DNA of 64,000 nucleotides from Anabaena sphaerica FACHB-251 (GCF_014696825.1 NZ_JACJQU010000007.1:1-64000); one strand, 5' to 3'. Shown: positions 27,846 to 37,734, counted from the stretch's first letter. Numbers and translations are program-made. Notes: generated by a model from the letters alone, not told the origin.

Positions 27846-28922
27846 TTACTTCACATTCTCATGATGATAAGTGTGATAAACCTTAGCACCCTCATCTGGG
27901 ACAAAACGGCAAACCTTAGCAGAATGCAATAAAGACTTCCAGATGGGTTCTTCAGACTTGTAGTAATAATCGCCCAAAATTGGTTTAATAGCCTCAGTTG
28001 CCTTCAACAAATTGTAGTGAGGCATATTCAAAAAGATGTGATGGGCAACATGAGTACCGATATCATGATGGATATGGTTAAAAATGCCATAATCCCGATC
28101 AATCGTAGAAATTGCACCCTTTAAAAAAGTCCAATTATCACCACGATACCAAGGTAATTCCTGTTCAGTGTGATGTAAATAAGTTACTAAATCCAACCAA
28201 ATGATAAATACAATGTAAGGACCAGCGTAGTATTTTAGCAACCACATCCAACCCCATTGATAGGTGAGAAAACCTAACAAACCCACAAAACTAATCCATA
28301 GGGTAGTGCTAGTGATAATGTCCCATTTTTCTGAAGGTTTAAAAAGGGGACTTCTGGGGTCAAAATGTGAACCTTCCTTACCAGGAGAACGCTTAAACAA
28401 ATAAATCGGATAAGCCAACAAGAACACATAGAAACGCCCTATTTTTTGTAATAGGGGCATTTTATTGTATTCAGATTCAGACACAGGATACCAGCTTTCA
28501 TCATTTTCCAAACTGCCAGTATTTTTGTGGTGAGTTCTGTGGCTAATTCTCCAACCGTGATAAGGAACAAGAATTGGTGTATGGGAGAGATGACCAATCA
28601 AATCATTCAGCCATTTATGCTTAGAAAAAGATTGGTGTCCGCAGTCATGTCCAACCACAAATAAAGCCCAAAACATTGTTCCTTGCAATACCCAGAAGAT
28701 TGGCCAGAAATACCAAGAATCTAGATAATTTGCAACTGCATATAAAGCAGCGACAATGACAACATCACGGAAAAAGTAATAGAGTGATTTAGCCACACTA
28801 GGCTGAAAACATTCAGCAGGAATAGCAGCTTTTAAATCTTGGAGAGTAAACGGAAGTTTATCTTCACCCTGAGATGATTCCAAGCTAGGACTTTGGTTGA
28901 ACTGAACTGTATCTAATTGCAC
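27846..28922 (-). CDS. desB: acyl-lipid omega-3 (delta-15) fatty acid desaturase
   Basis: A 358-residue membrane desaturase with the three di-iron histidine boxes: HDCGH (about 92), HRTHH (about 128) and HVAHH (about 293), plus four or more hydrophobic segments. The motif pattern GWRISHRTHHKNTG and HIHHDIGTHVAHH is that of DesB, which inserts the omega-3 bond into membrane lipids using ferredoxin. It is the last gene of desC-desA-desB, read leftward. In cyanobacteria DesB typically responds to cold; no regulatory element was identified. Confidence 0.92.
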   Translation of the reverse strand: MQLDTVQFNQSPSLESSQGEDKLPFTLQDLKAAIPAECFQPSVAKSLYYFFRDVVIVAALYAVANYLDSWYFWPIFWVLQGTMFWALFVVGHDCGHQSFSKHKWLNDLIGHLSHTPILVPYHGWRISHRTHHKNTGSLENDESWYPVSESEYNKMPLLQKIGRFYVFLLAYPIYLFKRSPGKEGSHFDPRSPLFKPSEKWDIITSTTLWISFVGLLGFLTYQWGWMWLLKYYAGPYIVFIIWLDLVTYLHHTEQELPWYRGDNWTFLKGAISTIDRDYGIFNHIHHDIGTHVAHHIFLNMPHYNLLKATEAIKPILGDYYYKSEEPIWKSLLHSAKVCRFVPDEGAKVYHTYHHENVK

Positions 28923-29071
28923 TGGATTTGGTGATGTTAAAAAAAAATCAAGTTAGGGTAGACAATGTTCACTGAATACCGCAAACATTGTAAATTGAAA
29001 ACTAAAATGATTTAATAAATTTTGATTAATTAAATCATTTTGCTAATTGTCGAATTATTAGCTAGAGACTT

Positions 29072-30130
29072 TTATTTCTGCGCGTAATATTCGTCAAAGG
29101 TTGTATAACCAATGTCAGTTTTATAAAGTTGACATTCATTGGTAATTTGTTTCATTAAATTCCAAGAGAACTTATATTCCTCATGGAGATATGGTTGCCA
29201 ATTTTCCTTGATGCTGTCGTAAGCTAACCGCAAATTGTAGGAAGGAATAGCGGTAGAAATATGATGGGGAACGTGAACGTTAATATCGTGACAAAGAATT
29301 TCCACCCAACGAGGATAATCACAATGAACTGTACCAAATAACTGTGCCATAGCCTCGTTCCATTTGTCAGCAGTTGTAAAAGGAACATCTGGAAGAGTAT
29401 GGTGAACAATAGTGAAGGTACTCATCCAGAAATGGTAAACCATCCAGGGGATAAACCAGAACTTAATAAAGCCCCAAACACCAGTTGTAATAATCAACGT
29501 TGGGAAAACAATAGCCGCAAAAGCTACCACTACAGCCACAGAAAGTTTAACACTAGCTTGGTCTTTTTTCTGGAACTTCCGCGCATCAAAATGCACAACT
29601 GCCCAATGTCCAATAGAACCTACCCACCACAAACGCTTCTGCATAAAAAATTGAAATGCAGACTGTCTGGTTTTATCCCAAGCTTCAAAAACTTCAGGTC
29701 TGATGGGATGCCATGCGTTATCCTCATCTAGTTTATTTGTATGTTTATGGTGATGATTATGTTTAATTCTCCAGCTGTGAAAAGGATAAATTAAAAACAT
29801 CATGAAAAAATGACCAACCACATCATTTACCCAACGACGCTTGGCAAAAGAACGATGTCCGCAGTCATGGCCTATAACAAAAAATCCTGTTAAAGCAGTT
29901 CCTGTGAAAATCCATGCTATAGGTAGAAGAAACCAGGGAGAAATTGCTATAAAATAATAGCCTAATGCAGCCATAGACAAACTGAGAACTACAGTAGTCC
30001 ATGCTTTGCGGCTATTTTTTTGGAAACATTCCTTGGGCAGACTTTTGATAATATGTTTTAGTTTTATTTCGTCTTTACCAAGGCTTGTGGAGACGAAAGT
30101 TTCCTGGTTTTTGATGATTGATGTAGTCAT
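29072..30130 (-). CDS. desA: acyl-lipid delta-12 fatty acid desaturase
   Basis: A 352-residue membrane desaturase with HDCGH (about 88), HNHHH (about 125) and HVPHH (about 289) boxes and hydrophobic segments in the usual order. The local pattern ([37 protein letters not shown]) is that of DesA, which introduces the second double bond. It lies between desC and desB on the same strand, with 149 bases to desB and about 257 to desC, so each may have its own promoter. Confidence 0.92.
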   Translation of the reverse strand: MTTSIIKNQETFVSTSLGKDEIKLKHIIKSLPKECFQKNSRKAWTTVVLSLSMAALGYYFIAISPWFLLPIAWIFTGTALTGFFVIGHDCGHRSFAKRRWVNDVVGHFFMMFLIYPFHSWRIKHNHHHKHTNKLDEDNAWHPIRPEVFEAWDKTRQSAFQFFMQKRLWWVGSIGHWAVVHFDARKFQKKDQASVKLSVAVVVAFAAIVFPTLIITTGVWGFIKFWFIPWMVYHFWMSTFTIVHHTLPDVPFTTADKWNEAMAQLFGTVHCDYPRWVEILCHDINVHVPHHISTAIPSYNLRLAYDSIKENWQPYLHEEYKFSWNLMKQITNECQLYKTDIGYTTFDEYYAQK

Positions 30131-30387
30131 GAATACCTAAAAAACAACAAAAGGTGATGCAAAGTCACTTTAAAAAGCATTTTGCAGCAAAGTTTTGTAA
30201 CGTAACATTAATGTCTGAGATTATAGCAACCTAAGAGTAACTTAGGGTAGGTAGTCAGCAATTTAAATTAAAATTTAAAATTTAAAATTTAAACAATTTT
30301 CAATTGCTGTCGTTGCACACAAAAAGTCAATAGTTTCGCGCCCAAATTTTGAACATAAAACTATTGACTTTAAAGATAAATTATGCG

Positions 30388-31206
30388 TTATGCTTTTTTC
30401 TCTGCCAGCTTGACATTTGTAGCTAGACCTAGCAGTTGGAGTAATTGAATTGTCATCCAAGTCATATCAATTTCCCACCATTCCAAGCCGTGACGGGCTG
30501 AATACTGAAAAGCATGGTGATTATTGTGCCAGCCTTCACCAAATACCAGAATCGCCACCCACCAACAATTAGTGGAATTGTCACCAGATTCGGGATATGT
30601 GCGATAGCCGAACTTATGGGTAGCACTATTAACTAACCAAGTACAGTGGTAAACCCAGATGATACGAGCAAAAATTCCCCAAACAACAAAAGACCAGCCA
30701 CCTAAGGAAAACAGTACCAAGCCCAGGGCAATTTGTAAGAAAATGAAATTTTTCTGTAAAAACTGATAAACTGGGTCATCAAAAATATCTTTCGTAAAGC
30801 GAGGAACTTGTTCGTGAGCGGGGGCGAAATGGATCATCCAGCCCATGTGACTCCACCAGAAACCTTTATTAGAATCATGGGGATCATTTTCTGTATCTGA
30901 GTGCAGATGATGGATACGGTGTGTACCTACCCACTCAATAGGTCCACCTTCACAGGATAATGTCCCGAAAATAACCAGGACATACTCCAACCATTTGGGA
31001 GTTTGAAAACTGCGGTGGGTGACAAGGCGGTGATATCCCAGGGTAATGCCTAAACCGCCAGTCACCCAGTAAAGAAATAAAGCAACACCGACAGCTTTCC
31101 AGCTAAAGTTACTAGGAACTAAAGCGAACATAGCTCCGATGTGTAGTGCAACGAAAAATAGGGTGTTAACCCAGTTAATTTGAGGTTTAGAAGTAGCAAT
31201 TGTCAT
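30388..31206 (-). CDS. desC: acyl-lipid delta-9 fatty acid desaturase
   Basis: A 272-residue desaturase of the stearoyl-CoA type fold: HRLVTHRSF, HRIHHLHSDTENDPHD and WHNNHHAFQYSARHG boxes, with four hydrophobic segments. It creates the first double bond at C9 on membrane-lipid acyl chains. It is the first gene of the leftward desC-desA-desB cluster, whose products act in sequence (9, 12, 15). The promoter should lie in the 109-base space shared with the divergent lyase-like gene at 31316. Confidence 0.94.
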   Translation of the reverse strand: MTIATSKPQINWVNTLFFVALHIGAMFALVPSNFSWKAVGVALFLYWVTGGLGITLGYHRLVTHRSFQTPKWLEYVLVIFGTLSCEGGPIEWVGTHRIHHLHSDTENDPHDSNKGFWWSHMGWMIHFAPAHEQVPRFTKDIFDDPVYQFLQKNFIFLQIALGLVLFSLGGWSFVVWGIFARIIWVYHCTWLVNSATHKFGYRTYPESGDNSTNCWWVAILVFGEGWHNNHHAFQYSARHGLEWWEIDMTWMTIQLLQLLGLATNVKLAEKKA

Positions 31207-31315
31207 GCAGTATCCTGAATAGAAATTTGTTCAGCCTAATCTGCGCGATTTTTCGAGTAGCTAGGCGCTACGCGCCATAAATCCGCATATCTATATTTTT
31301 TTGAATGAGGAAACA

Positions 31316-32545
31316 ATGAACAGCATAGAAAAGCTACGGCAAGCAGAACAGGCACTATTAGAGATTTTTTCTGGAATTGACGCTCAGGTCAAGCATAATC
31401 TGAAACGGGTACTCGATGCTTTTCGTAATCACCGTGTAGGCTCACACCATTTTGCAGGTGTAAGTGGTTATGGACATGATGATTTAGGAAGAGAAACTTT
31501 AGACAAAGTATTTGCCGAAGTGATGGGTGCCGAGGCTGCGGTGGTGCGAGTGCAGATTGTTTCGGGAACTCACGCGATCGCCTGTGCGCTATTTGGTGTA
31601 CTCCGTCCTGGGGATGAAATGTTAGCAGTAGTCGGTTCTCCCTACGATACATTGGAAGAGGTAATTGGCTTGCGGGGGCATAACCAAGGTTCCCTTATTG
31701 AGTTTGGCATAAAATACCGCCAATTGGAACTAACCAAAGAAGGAAAAGTAGATTGGCCAGCTTTAAGCATAGCAATCACCGAAAACACCCGTTTAGTCCT
31801 CATTCAGCGTTCCTGCGGATATTCATGGCGGCCTAGCCTATCCATAACCGAAATTGAAAAAATCGTCCACATAGTCAAACAACAAAATCCCAACACCGTT
31901 TGTTTTGTAGACAACTGCTACGGAGAATTTATTGACACCAAAGAACCAACCCATGTAGGTGCTGACTTAATGGCAGGTTCATTGATAAAAAATCCTGGTG
32001 GAACAGTCGTTAGTGCAGGTGGTTATATAGCCGGACGTGCTGACTTAGTAGAAGCAGCAGCTTGTAGACTAACCGCCCCTGGTATTGGTAGTGCAGGAGG
32101 AGCGACCTTCGACCAAAACCGTCTTTTATTCCAAGGCTTATTTTTAGCACCACAGATGGTAGGGGAAGCCATGAAAGGAACCTACCTGACAGGATACGTA
32201 TTTGACAAACTCGGATATCCAGTTAACCCCGCCCCCCTAGCACCGAGAGGAGATGTGATCCAAGCTATCAAACTCGGTTCAGCCAAAAAGCTAATCGCCT
32301 TCTGTAAAGCCATCCAACAGTATTCACCCATTGGTTCTTATCTCGACCCCATACCCGACGATATGCCAGGGTACGAAAGCCAAGTAGTCATGGCTGGGGG
32401 GACATTTATCGAGGGGAGTACCTTGGAATTATCAGCCGATGGACCTTTAAGAGAGCCTTATATAGTTTATTGCCAAGGTGGGACGCATTGGACTCATGTA
32501 TCTTTGGCGTTACAAGCTGCTATTGAGGCTGTAGGAGAAGGTTAA
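31316..32545 (+). CDS. PLP-dependent methionine gamma-lyase-like protein (aluminium-resistance family)
   Basis: A 409-residue fold-type I PLP enzyme. VQIVSGTHAIACALFGVLRPGDE forms the cofactor-phosphate region, FVDNCYGEF holds the cofactor aspartate, and SLIKNPGG contains the probable Schiff-base lysine. The family is annotated as methionine gamma-lyase-like or aluminium-resistance protein; the true substrate is not known to me. ATG 31316 is preceded by GAGGAAACA, a good ribosome-binding site, so I prefer it over TTG 31301. It is transcribed divergently from desC and ends five bases before an inverted-repeat cassette. Confidence 0.88.
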   Translation: MNSIEKLRQAEQALLEIFSGIDAQVKHNLKRVLDAFRNHRVGSHHFAGVSGYGHDDLGRETLDKVFAEVMGAEAAVVRVQIVSGTHAIACALFGVLRPGDEMLAVVGSPYDTLEEVIGLRGHNQGSLIEFGIKYRQLELTKEGKVDWPALSIAITENTRLVLIQRSCGYSWRPSLSITEIEKIVHIVKQQNPNTVCFVDNCYGEFIDTKEPTHVGADLMAGSLIKNPGGTVVSAGGYIAGRADLVEAAACRLTAPGIGSAGGATFDQNRLLFQGLFLAPQMVGEAMKGTYLTGYVFDKLGYPVNPAPLAPRGDVIQAIKLGSAKKLIAFCKAIQQYSPIGSYLDPIPDDMPGYESQVVMAGGTFIEGSTLELSADGPLREPYIVYCQGGTHWTHVSLALQAAIEAVGEG

Positions 32546-32550
32546 TAAAA

Positions 32551-33091
32551 GCTCACGCAAAGACGCAAAGTCGCAAAGGAAGAAAATAGTTTTATACTGT
32601 GTCTATGGAATAATGCTCACGCAAAGGCGCAAAGTCGCAAAGGTAAGAAGTGGAGATGAATGATAATGAAATCGCTAAGGAAGTTGTTGATGCTGCTTAC
32701 AAGATTCACACCAGCTTGGGTCCTGGGTTGTTGGAATCTGCATATCAGGCAATTCTCAAATATGAGTTAGAAAAGCGGGGATTACAGATAGAAGCGGAAA
32801 AAGCTATACCTGTAATTTATGACGGTGTACATCTGGGGGATGGTTTTCGAGCAGATTTGATTGTTGAAAATAAGGTCATTGTTGAACTCAAATCTGTGGA
32901 AACTCTACATCCTGTACACAAAAAGCAACTCTTCACTTATCTAGTTCTGGCTGATAAACGCCTTGGCTTACTCATCAACTTCGGTGCATCCCTGATCAAA
33001 GACGGAATCTCCCGCGTTGTCAACAACTTGTAAAATCACACCAAAGACACAAAAACTTCTTACCTTTGCGCCTTTGCGTCTTTGCGTGAGC
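32551..33091. mobile_element. cassette bounded by inverted repeats carrying a GxxExxY gene
   Basis: Two direct 29-base copies at 32551-32579 and 32615-32643 (built of ACGCAAAG units) face an inverted copy at 33063-33091. The outer left copy matches the right arm at 28 of 29 bases. Extending the inner copy gives a 37-base pair, 32615-32651 against 33055-33091, with two mismatches. The unit fills the space between two convergent genes exactly, from 5 bases after one stop to 2 bases before the other. No transposase is encoded. Confidence 0.65.
32656..33033 (+). CDS. GxxExxY-family protein, copy A
   Basis: The 125-residue protein shows the family signature GPGLLESAYQAIL (GxxExxY), and later ADLIVENKVIVELKSVE, a PD-(D/E)XK-like core with D and E-x-K. 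Members resemble small nuclease-fold proteins, but a role has not been established to my knowledge. ATG 32656 lies five bases after the inner inverted-repeat arm. Upstream GTG 32650 is a less likely start. A second family member is at 60819; the two share the core motifs but differ in sequence, so they are not a recent duplication. Confidence 0.88.
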   Translation: MNDNEIAKEVVDAAYKIHTSLGPGLLESAYQAILKYELEKRGLQIEAEKAIPVIYDGVHLGDGFRADLIVENKVIVELKSVETLHPVHKKQLFTYLVLADKRLGLLINFGASLIKDGISRVVNNL

Positions 33092-33093
33092 TA

Positions 33094-34293
33094 TTATTCC
33101 GGTAATTTATACTGTCCCACGATCCGCTTGGCAAACTCCGGTACATGAGCTTCTAATTTCTCTGGATGATTCCGCTTGACGTATAAATAATTTCTCGCAA
33201 AGTGGGAATCTATGGAAAATCTTCCGTATTCTAAACCTTTGGGTCCAATTTTATCTATCACTACTCCCATTAATTGCGCTACCCACATCGGTAATGTCAC
33301 CGCATCATCATAGGCTTTTATACCCTGTTGTACTGCGGGTTTACGGTTGCCTTCTGATATCACAGGTTGGTTGTCTAGTTGATCTTTGACGAGTTCTAAC
33401 ATTTCTTTCCCGGTATCATTTCTCACCACTATCCATTGCCAGGGGTAGGGTGCGCCCATATACCCGACGACGATATCAGCGAGGGAGTTGACGTAATCAA
33501 AGCAACTCATACATGATGGGGCAAAGATGTCTTTTAATACGTTGGTTTTTAAGCCAAAGAAGGGTACTTTTTCTTCTGATCCGTCTTCGTGTTTGAAGTG
33601 TACCCGGAAGTCTTGCATAAATTCGTAACTAACTACTGTTTCGGGGGATCTGCTGGTGGTTTCTAGGAATTTTTGCAGTCCGGCGCGGGTAACGTTATCT
33701 ACGCAGGGTGTTCCGAGTACATAGAGTTTTTCTAGTCCGAGTTTTTTCTCGACGGCGCGTAATGCTTGTATTTGACATCCTACTCCGATGACTAATAACC
33801 GTTTCATTCCTGATTTTTCGATTTCTTCTAATACGGAGAGGTTAGGGGATAGGGTAGGTTTATTTACTTTGGCTGCTAGTATTTCTTCGGGGGTGCGGGC
33901 GATGATGGGCATGGGTTGAAAGCGGTCTTCTTTGGTGTTTTGTACACAGACGACTCCTTCAACTAAACCCCGGTTAAGCATTGCTATGGCGATGGTGCTG
34001 ACTATTCCTGTCCATTGTGCGCCTTCGATGGGTTGTTGTTTGCGGGCGGCTATCATTTCTTGATGTACGCCAAAATAGAGTTCATTTTCGTCTTCTAGGT
34101 TGCGGGGGCGGTTATGGGTGCTGGTTTCTAGTTCGTCTATTCTTTGGGTGATGAAGGCGCACGCTTCTTTGACGTAGTGGATATAGTAGGTGTCGCATAG
34201 TCCGCATTCGCTACATAGTTCTTTGGCGGGGCGCACGCTTCCGGGTTTGAGGGCTTTGGCTTTTTTGTGTTTGTTGGTGTCTATGGATGTCAT
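33094..34293 (-). CDS. bciB: BciB-type divinyl (proto)chlorophyllide 8-vinyl reductase
   Basis: A 399-residue ferredoxin-dependent iron-sulfur flavoprotein of the F420 hydrogenase beta-subunit family. Cysteines in ELCSECGLCDTYY, GVGCQIQALR, GTPCVDN and PSCMSCFDYVN would bind two 4Fe-4S clusters, and the GYMGAPYPWQW segment is typical. The cyanobacterial member of this family reduces the C8 vinyl group in chlorophyll synthesis (the Synechocystis slr1923 type). The same family includes 7-hydroxymethyl chlorophyll a reductase in plants, which is the main alternative. Its stop codon starts two bases after the GxxExxY cassette arm. Confidence 0.85.
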   Translation of the reverse strand: MTSIDTNKHKKAKALKPGSVRPAKELCSECGLCDTYYIHYVKEACAFITQRIDELETSTHNRPRNLEDENELYFGVHQEMIAARKQQPIEGAQWTGIVSTIAIAMLNRGLVEGVVCVQNTKEDRFQPMPIIARTPEEILAAKVNKPTLSPNLSVLEEIEKSGMKRLLVIGVGCQIQALRAVEKKLGLEKLYVLGTPCVDNVTRAGLQKFLETTSRSPETVVSYEFMQDFRVHFKHEDGSEEKVPFFGLKTNVLKDIFAPSCMSCFDYVNSLADIVVGYMGAPYPWQWIVVRNDTGKEMLELVKDQLDNQPVISEGNRKPAVQQGIKAYDDAVTLPMWVAQLMGVVIDKIGPKGLEYGRFSIDSHFARNYLYVKRNHPEKLEAHVPEFAKRIVGQYKLPE

Positions 34294-34545
34294 TTATTTT
34301 GTTTATTTTGCTGGAATATGGCTTTTATTACCTTACCGTTAGGGGTTGTGATGTGGGTGTTTTGATTTGGGTAAGAGGTTTTTTTCACGCAGAGACGCGG
34401 AGGTGGGGAGAGAATAAAGAAAATAATTATATAGTGATAATTTTATTTATGTGCTAACACTTCAGTAAATGTAGGATAGTGATTATTCATAGATTAGCTG
34501 TTAGAATTAACATATTTTTGATGTTCAGCAAATACAAAAACAATT

Positions 34546-35283
34546 ATGAGTCAACTTTTTCATCGCCTTAATAGACTCATTAAATCTGAGATAAATTATT
34601 CTCAAACTAAAATGAATGTTCCTAAATATCAAGAATTTACAACAGATTTTTCATTATTAGAAGGTAATGATTTGAATGTAACAACTGTTCCTCTCAGTAT
34701 TACTAATGCGTTGACTGGAGTTAAGTTATATGAAGCAATAATATTTATAGTTGAAGGTGAAAATTCTGTATCTATTGATTCGAGTTATAACTTTGGTGTT
34801 ACTACTTTAAATAGTTTAATTGCACAAGGAATTACTCTGGCAGAAATTTTAGATTTAGCTATTGAAGATATGGAACAAGAATTAGCAAGCACCCGTGAAG
34901 CTACTGTTTCGGCTATGTCTATAGAAAAAATTAATATAAAAAAGTATAATGAAGCTGACGCAGAGTTTAAAAAATGGCAATATAGAACTGATTTAGCTAT
35001 TGAAAAAGGTAATGATTATTTGGCAGCAGAGGCGTTAAAACGTCAAAAGTTTTTCTTTGTTAAGGTTAATAATTTAAAGGTTGCTATCAAAGAACAGATG
35101 ATTTTATCGAATTGTTTAAAGCTGAGTTTATTTGCTTTGTCTAATAAAGTTGCTGAAGCTAAGACTTTTCGAGATAATATTGCTAATTTTGAAGAACAGG
35201 AAGTATCGGAGATTAAGATAATGGAATCAGATGATTTCGCTGATGATTTAAAAATATTAAAAAGACAATTGGATCAATTATAA
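34546..35283 (+). CDS. PspA/IM30-like protein with an internal insertion
   Basis: The first 20 residues (MSQLFHRLNRLIKSEIN) look like the amphipathic helix of PspA/VIPP1. From about residue 100 (ILDLAIEDMEQELASTREATVSAMS) the protein follows the PspA coiled-coil pattern, including YNEADAEFKKWQYRTDLAIEKGNDYLAAEALKRQ. Between these, roughly residues 25-95 are an unrelated, beta-type stretch (TTDFSLLEGNDLNVTTVPLS...). That is an atypical layout for the family, which normally continues directly. The total of 245 residues therefore hides a shortened coiled coil. It is isolated in AT-rich DNA, 252 bases from the divergent bciB. Confidence 0.7.
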   Translation: MSQLFHRLNRLIKSEINYSQTKMNVPKYQEFTTDFSLLEGNDLNVTTVPLSITNALTGVKLYEAIIFIVEGENSVSIDSSYNFGVTTLNSLIAQGITLAEILDLAIEDMEQELASTREATVSAMSIEKINIKKYNEADAEFKKWQYRTDLAIEKGNDYLAAEALKRQKFFFVKVNNLKVAIKEQMILSNCLKLSLFALSNKVAEAKTFRDNIANFEEQEVSEIKIMESDDFADDLKILKRQLDQL

Positions 35284-35471
35284 TTTAAACAAAAGCGTTT
35301 ATTTTTTTGTGAACTAAAATTAATCAACCTTCGGTTAATTTATCGAGGGTTTTTGCTGTTTAAATACATCTTCTATTATCCCACAAACTCGCATGAATAA
35401 AGAATAAATGAAGCGAGAAATTGCAATTATGCTGTTTCAAAAAGAAAAGTTAACTAAAAAATATTTTTCAT

Positions 35472-36245
35472 TTACCCCTTCATCCCCACAATACCTAAAG
35501 GACATTTTTCCGGTTTTCTAAACTCCCACGCAACACCACCATCAGCTTCCAACTTAGGTACAGGTAAATCCTCAACTACAGGAGATAATCTAATAATAAA
35601 ATCAATATAATTTTCTTCTACAGCAGCTTGATAAAATTCTCTTTTCTTTTTCTCATCTTCCGTAATTTCATAACCTATCCAAGCCGTCATTTCTTCCGGT
35701 TGACGAGTTCTCAAAAAATAATCTTTAATTGATTCTGGTTCAATACCTGGTTGCGGTCTAAATAATTTAGGATTGGTAATTTGTCCCCAACCTGTAGATA
35801 AATCTCCAGGTGCATAACTATATATTTCTATTTGATATATTCCCGGTGGAACTTCTACATAACATTGTAAACCATCACCATCTTCTATTTCCTCTGCTGA
35901 TGGTAAATTTTGAAATTCCTCTTCATCTTCATCTAGTATTCCTGAAACCACCATCGCACCACAAGAAAGGTCTAATTTCCATCTCACTCTTGCTACCCAT
36001 TCTTCTGTTTCTTGTGGGTTTAACTCTCCCATCACTACCCGCACTCGATAACCATCATCTTGATAAAGATTCATGGCTAAAAATGCTGGATTTTCCAGAA
36101 TGAATGGTTTTATTTTTTCGGGTTCGTTTCCCCAAATTAAATTACAAAATTCCTGATAAGGAAGTCCACATAAATCTTTTGCACCTACCCAAATTAAACA
36201 TCCTGCTTCCCAAAAGCTAAATTCAATTCTTTCACCACTTTTCAT
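35472..36245 (-). CDS. conserved hypothetical protein
   Basis: A 257-residue acidic soluble protein without a recognised motif. The centre has an acidic stretch (DEDEEEFQNLPSAEEIEDGDG) followed by a beta-rich segment CYVEVPPGIYQIEIYSYAPG and a WGY-type region (MTAWIGYEITEDEKKKREFY). It reads like a real, conserved coding region, with even codon use and a clear ATG, but I cannot name a family. The gene lies downstream of cobK on the same strand, 53 bases away. Confidence 0.65.
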   Translation of the reverse strand: MKSGERIEFSFWEAGCLIWVGAKDLCGLPYQEFCNLIWGNEPEKIKPFILENPAFLAMNLYQDDGYRVRVVMGELNPQETEEWVARVRWKLDLSCGAMVVSGILDEDEEEFQNLPSAEEIEDGDGLQCYVEVPPGIYQIEIYSYAPGDLSTGWGQITNPKLFRPQPGIEPESIKDYFLRTRQPEEMTAWIGYEITEDEKKKREFYQAAVEENYIDFIIRLSPVVEDLPVPKLEADGGVAWEFRKPEKCPLGIVGMKG

Positions 36246-36298
36246 ATTTTCATTTGATAAATATTATTCATGTTGTTATTATACAACAATTCAATTTC

Positions 36299-37060
36299 TC
36301 AAATCCTCGACTTTTCTAACAACCATTTTACCGCACTTTCCACATCTGCAACTTGTTCTCCTGGTGGTACAGGTGGACGTTTCACCATCACCACTTTTAT
36401 TCCCATTTCTCGCGCTGCAATAATTTTAGGATATGTGGCATTTCCACCGCTGTTTTTACTCACAATAGTATCTATATTATATTTAGTTAAAATTTCTCTT
36501 TCATCCTTTAAAGAAAAGGGTCCTCTATCAAATAACATTAAACCAGGAGGTATCACCACATCTGCATTTGGTGGATCTATCATTCGCATTAAAAACCAGA
36601 TTTCCTGTAAATGGGAAAAAGCAGATATTTCTTGTCTACCAATAGTTAAAAAAACCCTTTTTATTTGATTTTCTAAAGCTTGATTTTCTAAAGCTGCTGC
36701 TGCTTCTGTATTATTTTCTACTTCAATCCAAATATCATCCGGTTGTTGTTCCCAAGGGGGACGATTTACTAATAATCTAGGAATACCCGTTTCTGTTGCT
36801 GCTGCGGCCGCATTCCAAGAGATATGATTAGCAAAAGGATGAGTGGCATCAATTAACACATCTATTTTTTGATGTTGTAAATATTCAACTAAACCAGTTA
36901 CACCACCAAAACCACCAACGCGAACATTACCAACAGGTGCAACAGGTTCACGGGTACGACCGGCTAAAGATGCGATCGCCTCAATTGTGGTAATTTTATT
37001 TATACTTGCAGTCAATTCTGCTGCATCACCAGTACCACCGAGAATCAAAACGCGAAGCAT
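36299..37060 (-). CDS. cobK: precorrin-6A (cobalt-precorrin-6A) reductase
   Basis: CobK/CbiJ reduces precorrin-6A with NAD(P)H in cobalamin ring synthesis. The 253-residue sequence has the N-terminal LILGGTGDAAELT nucleotide loop, GRTREPVAP, VGGFGG, DATHPFANHIS, and TIGRQEISAF, all family hallmarks, and a C-terminal VSKNSGGNATYPKI. Upstream (37064-37095) is an ATTTTAG heptamer tract. A DUF1636 protein, often near cobalamin genes, is encoded upstream on the same strand. Confidence 0.93.
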   Translation of the reverse strand: MLRVLILGGTGDAAELTASINKITTIEAIASLAGRTREPVAPVGNVRVGGFGGVTGLVEYLQHQKIDVLIDATHPFANHISWNAAAAATETGIPRLLVNRPPWEQQPDDIWIEVENNTEAAAALENQALENQIKRVFLTIGRQEISAFSHLQEIWFLMRMIDPPNADVVIPPGLMLFDRGPFSLKDEREILTKYNIDTIVSKNSGGNATYPKIIAAREMGIKVVMVKRPPVPPGEQVADVESAVKWLLEKSRI

Positions 37061-37185
37061 AACAATTTTAGATTTTAGATTTTGGATTTTAGATTGATAA
37101 CCGTTGACAAGGCCGTTAGAACATTAACCAAAACTAAAACCTAGACAATGGAAAGCTTTTACCACTGTCACCTGTCACCTGTCAC

Positions 37186-37605
37186 CTATAAACTGGGAAT
37201 TCTGGCTAAAATCCCTTTTTTCAAAGGTTCAGGACGTTCTGACCAAGGTAAAACACCATCAGGCCTATTGTAGTATTTACTTGCACATTCCAGCACTGCC
37301 TCAGCACAACCATCAACCGGCAAATCACCGAATAGATAAGTTAGCTTACCTTGACCAGCAAAAGCTACCACACAGGAACGGTTACAAGCACTCATACATT
37401 CAACTTCTTCAATAGGGAACTCATCCCGTAAATCCCAATTTTGCGCCAGTTCCTGTATTTGTTGTAATAGTTTTTGACCACCACTTTCACCGATACGCTT
37501 ACCATCTTGCCAAACACTAGCGCAGGTTTTACACACAAATAAACTATGAGCAGTTACACCAGCGTTACTGGTTAGAGAAATGGGAGAAATATTAGCAGCA
37601 GTCAT
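37186..37605 (-). CDS. DUF1636-family cysteine-rich metal-binding protein
   Basis: A 139-residue protein with VCKTCASVW near the start and VECMSACNRSCVVAFAGQGKLTYLFGDL in the middle, a thioredoxin-like 2Fe-2S ferredoxin pattern. The C-terminal part has LPWSERPEPLKKGILARIP, which I recall from the DUF1636 family. Members are often found near cobalamin synthesis genes and here it is next to cobK. ATG 37605 is used instead of an upstream codon at 37629. The exact role is unknown. Confidence 0.82.
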   Translation of the reverse strand: MTAANISPISLTSNAGVTAHSLFVCKTCASVWQDGKRIGESGGQKLLQQIQELAQNWDLRDEFPIEEVECMSACNRSCVVAFAGQGKLTYLFGDLPVDGCAEAVLECASKYYNRPDGVLPWSERPEPLKKGILARIPSL

Positions 37606-37734
37606 TTGTATCCTCGCAGATTGGCACAATTTTTTATTATATAGCCGTAGATAAAGTAGTTAGGACATCAGTTCATAATCAAACTATGACTAAAAGAGGG
37701 TTTTACTCCTGACTCCTGACTCCTGCTATATGAG

